NCBI GenBank assembly: GCA_043744275.1
Contig: JAYTUY010000275.1
Coordinates: forward strand, 1-45,405
DNA from: JAAFJT01 sp043744275
GTDB taxonomy: Bacteria > Bacteroidota > Bacteroidia > Chitinophagales > Saprospiraceae
DNA length: 45,405 nucleotides
Direction: 5' to 3'
Part shown: in pieces, positions 42,447 through 45,405 of the stretch
Layout: each line of letters starts with the position of its first letter
How positions within the stretch are numbered: the stretch's first letter is position 1
Notes under the pieces: generated by a model
Databases searched by the model: none
Told to the model about the DNA's origin: nothing
The model's input: the letters and a program-made list of their open reading frames with translations, nothing else
Translations under genes and position numbers: made by a program

Positions 42447-43727
42447 ATGAAAAAAGTATATTATTCTTTCACCCTTATTGCAGCCTCCGTTTTTTTGCTT
42501 TCATATACCACATTAAGCGAAAACGGCAGAGCAGGTGTTGCAGGTTCGCCTGGCGAAACAGGTTGCAATACTTCGGGATGTCATACGGGAGTTGGAACAA
42601 GCGGCTCGGTTAATTTAACCTCTAATATCCCTGCCAATGGATTTGTACCAGGCACTACTTACAATATGACTTTAACGGTCAGCGAAACAGGTAAACCTCT
42701 TTTTGGAATGGGTTTAGAAGCCTTAACCACCTCCAGCACAAATGCTGGGACATTAATAGCTGGAGCTAAAACTAAGTTGCTATCGAAAGTGATTGGAACT
42801 GTTAATCGCACCAGCATGGTTCATCAATTTAATGCAGGATTAACTGCCAATTCAGCCGTTTTTACTTTCTCTTGGACAGCACCTACCGTTGCAGCAGGGA
42901 ATGTAACTTTCTATTTTGGAGGGCTTGCTGCTAATGCCAGTGGTACTGAAGATGCTGGCGATAATACTTATATGGGTACTAAAATATTTTCTCCTCAGAG
43001 TGCGGCTGTTCCAATCACCGCTACTACTTCGGTGACAAATGTTTCTTGTTTCGGGGGTACAAACGGCAGTGCAACTGTTACCCCAACTGGAGGCACTACA
43101 TATACTTATGCGTGGTCTAATGGTCAAACGACCCAAACGGCTTCTAATTTAACAATGGGCACATACACCGTAACTGTAACAAGTGGCACTCAAACCACGA
43201 CTGCTACTGCCTCTATCACACAGCCCACTCAATTAGTTGGCACGATGAATTCACCCACCGTTTTGAGTTGCGCTGCTCCAAATAGTACTGTTTCTTTGAG
43301 CGCAAGCGGCGGCACATCACCTTACACTTATTTATGGTCAACGGCTGCTAATACGTCTTCAATATCGGTCACTACAGCAGGCACATATACAGTGACTTTA
43401 ACAGATAGTAAAAATTGCACTTCTGTAAAATCAGCTACAGTTACGGGTAATTGCACCAGTTCAACAAATGAATTGGATAGTAAACAGGTCAAAATATCAC
43501 CCAATCCTTTCTCCAATGTTTTGACTATTGATATTTTATCTGAAAAAACGGGTAAAGGCAAAGCTGAAATATTCGATTTGCTGGGAAGAAGTGTTTTATT
43601 GACCCCCCTCAGTATTTTGGCTGGTAAAAACACTATTTCAATGGATTCTCACAATTTGCAAGAAGGAACTTACCTATTAAAAATATCAGTAGGTAATAAT
43701 ACTTTGACGCGTACGATTGTGAAATAA
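42447..43727 (+). CDS. Secreted T9SS type A protein with choice-of-anchor V-like domain and CX4CH motif
   Basis: A 426-residue secreted protein. The signal peptide covers about residues 1-25. A domain starting NGRAGVAGSPGETGC follows, with C40-x4-C45-H46, and continues to about 185 (FGMGLEALT, MVHQFNAGLT, VTFYFGGLAANASGTEDAGD). It resembles domains named choice-of-anchor V. Two SprB-like repeats follow, of the kind NVSCFGGTNGSATVTPTGG / YAWSNGQTTQTASNL. The end is a T9SS type A sorting domain (ISPNPFSNVLTIDI, EIFDLLGR, GTYLLKISVGNNTLTRTIVK). A heme bound through CX4CH is possible but not shown. The dispersed word at 43605 (six Cs) encodes TPLS inside the sorting domain. Confidence 0.82.
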   Translation: MKKVYYSFTLIAASVFLLSYTTLSENGRAGVAGSPGETGCNTSGCHTGVGTSGSVNLTSNIPANGFVPGTTYNMTLTVSETGKPLFGMGLEALTTSSTNAGTLIAGAKTKLLSKVIGTVNRTSMVHQFNAGLTANSAVFTFSWTAPTVAAGNVTFYFGGLAANASGTEDAGDNTYMGTKIFSPQSAAVPITATTSVTNVSCFGGTNGSATVTPTGGTTYTYAWSNGQTTQTASNLTMGTYTVTVTSGTQTTTATASITQPTQLVGTMNSPTVLSCAAPNSTVSLSASGGTSPYTYLWSTAANTSSISVTTAGTYTVTLTDSKNCTSVKSATVTGNCTSSTNELDSKQVKISPNPFSNVLTIDILSEKTGKGKAEIFDLLGRSVLLTPLSILAGKNTISMDSHNLQEGTYLLKISVGNNTLTRTIVK

Positions 43728-43816
43728 TTTCCAAAAATAAAATCAACAAGGCTTTAGTGATAAATCTGGATAGCTACCACTCATGTAGAGTATTGGTAGT
43801 TCTATCTAAGGGAACT

Positions 43817-43857
43817 CATTTTCAGATTTTCGATATTCTATTGAAAATCTGAAAATG
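43817..43857. repeat. 15-bp inverted repeat between the two paralogs
   Basis: CATTTTCAGATTTTC (43817-43831) pairs with GAAAATCTGAAAATG (43843-43857). No T-run follows. It may act as a terminator with low strength, or as a processing site. Confidence 0.5.
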
Positions 43858-43967
43858 AATGCCTTGTAGAATTAAATTTAAAAAGTAATAACAACTAAAC
43901 GAGCGACATAAAAAACAACTAAGATGAACAAACTTAATTTCCTAAATATATTAAATCCTTTATTTTC

Positions 43968-45405
43968 ATGAAAAAAATCTATTACTTTTTTACTTTAATT
44001 GCCGCTTCAGTTTTTTTGCTTTCCTATACAACTTTAAGCGAAAATGGTAGAGCGGGCGTTGCAGGCTCGCCTGGTGAAACAGGCTGTAATGCTTCGGGAT
44101 GTCATACAGGGATAGGATCCAGCGGTTCTGTCAACTTAACATCCAATATCCCTGCCAATGGATTTGTACCTGGCACTACTTACAACATGACATTAACTGT
44201 TAGTGAAACAGGTAAACCTCTTTTTGGAATGGGCTTAGAGGCTCTTACTGCTTCTAATATAAACGCTGGCACAATGACTCCAGGAGCCAAAACAAAATTA
44301 CTATCAAAAGTAATTGGCGGTGTTTCGAGAACAAGTATGGTTCATCAATTTAATGGTGGTCTTACTCCTAATTCTATGGCATTTAATTTTTCTTGGACAG
44401 CTCCCGCTGCTGCTTCTGGAGATGTGACCTTTTATTTTGGTGGTCTTGCAGCTGATGCCAGTGGTGCTGAAGATGCTGGCGATAATACTTATATGGGTTC
44501 TACTATATTTTCTCCTCAAAGCGCAGTTTTGCCAATTACTGCTACAACAACTACAACAAATGTATCTTGTTTCGGCGGTAATGATGGTAGTGCTACGGTC
44601 AATGCATCGGGTGGTAGTGCTTATACTTATGTATGGTCTAATGGTCAAACTACCCAAACGGCTACCAACTTGACGAAGGGAACATATACAGTTACAGTAA
44701 CCAGTGGTACTCAAACGACGACGACGACGGCAACCATTGCGCAACCAACCCTATTAGTTGGCACTATCAGTACGCCCAATGTTCTGAGTTGCAGTACACC
44801 CACTGCTACGATTACTGCTGGTGCGAATGGAGGAGCAGCTCCATATTCATATTATTGGTCGGATAATTCGACTTCAAATTCTATTACGGCATCTTCATCA
44901 GGAAGCTATGTCGTGACAATTACTGATAATAATGGTTGTACCTCCGTGAAAACGGCTACCGTAACTGGTAGCTGCATAGCCTGCCCAACGCTAACGGCAG
45001 CTCCTGCCAATGTGAGTGTTGTGAACAGCACTTGTTCTGCAAATTGTACAGTCAGTGGCGGTAGCATTTCTGCTCCGACGACGCCTTGCCCTGCGGGTTC
45101 TACTTTACAATATTCAGTCAATGGAGGTGCTTGGACGACTACACTGCCTGTCTATTCTCAAACGGCTCAAAGCATCGTTACTCGGTGCATTTGTAATACG
45201 GATGCAACAGTTATTAGCCCAACGTCATCGGCTGTGGTAACTGCCCCTGCTTCTTGTACAACGCCTGATATGCCGACGGTTTTAATTACGAATAATGTAT
45301 GCCCCTCAGTATCAGGCTCTATTTCAGCAAGTGGCTGCGGTGCAGGAACAGTTGTAGAATATGCCACTTCGCTGACGGGTACGTATAGCACAACTGCGCC
45401 TACTT
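43968..45405 (+). CDS. Tandem paralog of the CX4CH secreted protein, cut by the window edge
   Basis: Begins with ATG at 43968 and stays open to the last base (479 codons plus one base), so the true end is outside the window. The first 250 or so residues follow the 42447-43727 protein almost position for position: a MKKIYYFFTLIAASVFLLSY signal, then C40-x4-C45-H46 in GCNASGCHTG, and an SprB-like repeat. Beyond that it diverges into a longer cysteine-containing region (SCIACPTLTAAPANVSVV; CPAGSTLQYSVNGGAWTT). A tandem duplication with divergence of the C-terminal part is clear. A dispersed word (45302) encodes CPSV near the window end. A type A sorting domain is expected downstream but not visible. 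Confidence 0.85.
   Translation, partial: MKKIYYFFTLIAASVFLLSYTTLSENGRAGVAGSPGETGCNASGCHTGIGSSGSVNLTSNIPANGFVPGTTYNMTLTVSETGKPLFGMGLEALTASNINAGTMTPGAKTKLLSKVIGGVSRTSMVHQFNGGLTPNSMAFNFSWTAPAAASGDVTFYFGGLAADASGAEDAGDNTYMGSTIFSPQSAVLPITATTTTTNVSCFGGNDGSATVNASGGSAYTYVWSNGQTTQTATNLTKGTYTVTVTSGTQTTTTTATIAQPTLLVGTISTPNVLSCSTPTATITAGANGGAAPYSYYWSDNSTSNSITASSSGSYVVTITDNNGCTSVKTATVTGSCIACPTLTAAPANVSVVNSTCSANCTVSGGSISAPTTPCPAGSTLQYSVNGGAWTTTLPVYSQTAQSIVTRCICNTDATVISPTSSAVVTAPASCTTPDMPTVLITNNVCPSVSGSISASGCGAGTVVEYATSLTGTYSTTAPT

Larger units (their letters stand above)
59..45310. repeat. Dispersed 9-bp core word ACTGAGGGG (full form ATACTGAGGGG(G)TAT), 45 copies
   Basis: Starts of the 9-base core found by reading both strands. 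On the plus strand as ACTGAGGGG: 1605, 3695, 10106, 12195, 17158, 18516, 21071, 24399, 25081, 26037, 28206, 29019, 32063, 34275, 35183, 37398. As the complement CCCCTCAGT: 59, 5808, 6121, 7401, 8541, 8977, 10924, 12807, 12945, 14836, 15638, 16574, 18546, 18873, 20115, 20307, 22448, 25450, 26837, 27127, 30147, 32318, 35929, 36774, 38195, 40722, 41355, 43605, 45302. In 41 of 45 the word is preceded by T (TACTGAGGGG), and 15 copies have complete ATAC...GTAT ends. The G-run is 4 (21 copies), 5 (16), 6 (7) or 7 (1). Thirty-eight copies lie in genes and seven between genes. A random 9-mer would occur about 0.35 times on both strands of a window this size. Function unknown; DNA uptake-like or protein-binding site is an inference. 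Confidence 0.95.

Noticed and set aside
59..45310. The ACTGAGGGG copies as footprints of a mobile miniature element
   Set aside because: No target-site duplications, no length changes in conserved proteins, and flanks differ outside the 14-16 base word.
59..45310. The word as a KOPS- or Chi-type polar guide
   Set aside because: Both orientations are common (16 against 29) with no switch in the window; not excluded, but the bias is too weak to claim from one window.
1..45405. CRISPR array or phage-defence island
   Set aside because: No regularly spaced direct repeats, no cas, restriction, toxin or recombinase cluster; xerD here is the housekeeping type.

Overview
The window comes from an AT-rich member of the Bacteroidota, probably a Saprospiria/Chitinophagia/Cytophagia-like environmental lineage. 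Evidence: a type IX secretion (T9SS) type A C-terminal domain at 42447-43727; a gliding-motility-type (CHU_C, type B) C-terminal domain at 13583-15313; promoters resembling the Bacteroidota -7 box TAnnTTTG; and families largely confined to the phylum (DUF3137 protein, OmpH/Skp with the Bacteroidota N-terminus, thioredoxin-like WCGDA protein, ECF sigma followed by a membrane/barrel protein). I see no rRNA, tRNA, CRISPR array, prophage or insertion sequence.

Layout. 1-3.7 kb (minus strand): metK, a TraB/GumN lipoprotein and a DUF3137 membrane protein. 3.8-6.1 kb (minus): a ParA ATPase with a small ribbon-helix-helix-like partner, then a thioredoxin-like protein. 6.2-8.3 kb (plus): an OmpH/Skp chaperone and an ACC deaminase/D-cysteine desulfhydrase. 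8.4-10.5 kb (minus): aroE, frr and a PIN-like protein. 10.7-16.3 kb (plus): xerD, an Ig-like lipoprotein, a laminin-B/T9SS adhesin-like protein, lptB and a 61-aa lysine-rich protein. 16.3-22 kb (mostly minus): a family 2 glycosyltransferase, a membrane protein, DsbD with a duplicated sensor domain, and a third stand-alone copy of that domain. 22.7-27.6 kb (plus): a two-enzyme PLP fusion (cysteine synthase/CBS-like plus alpha-oxoamine synthase/serine palmitoyltransferase-like), a VOC protein and a polytopic GT-C-like protein. 27.7-32.9 kb: polysaccharide deacetylase, gltX, an RsbW-like kinase, a DUF5691-like protein and rlmB. 33-39.3 kb (plus): a Czc-type heavy-metal RND exporter in the order A-C-B. 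39.5-45.4 kb (plus): ECF sigma factor, membrane/barrel protein, Rieske protein, and two tandem secreted paralogs with an unusual CX4CH motif, the second cut by the window edge.

The outstanding feature is not a gene. A short word, ATACTGAGGGG(G)TAT with invariant core ACTGAGGGG, occurs 45 times by my count, about once per kilobase, on both strands. It lies inside nearly every kind of gene and in intergenic DNA, where less than one copy would be expected by chance. It is fitted into coding sequence in five of six frames without obvious insertions, its G-run varies from 4 to 7, one copy supplies a stop codon, and two copies face each other to form a terminator-like hairpin. Density, strand indifference, tolerance inside core genes and the hairpin pair resemble the DNA uptake sequences of Neisseria and Pasteurellaceae, but no such system is known to me in Bacteroidota. 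A second dispersed word, the palindrome ATTGATWATCAAT, sits in intergenic regions, mostly close to gene starts.

Many of the genes are single housekeeping functions on alternating strands. Convergent or operon-end gaps are often filled with perfect hairpins.
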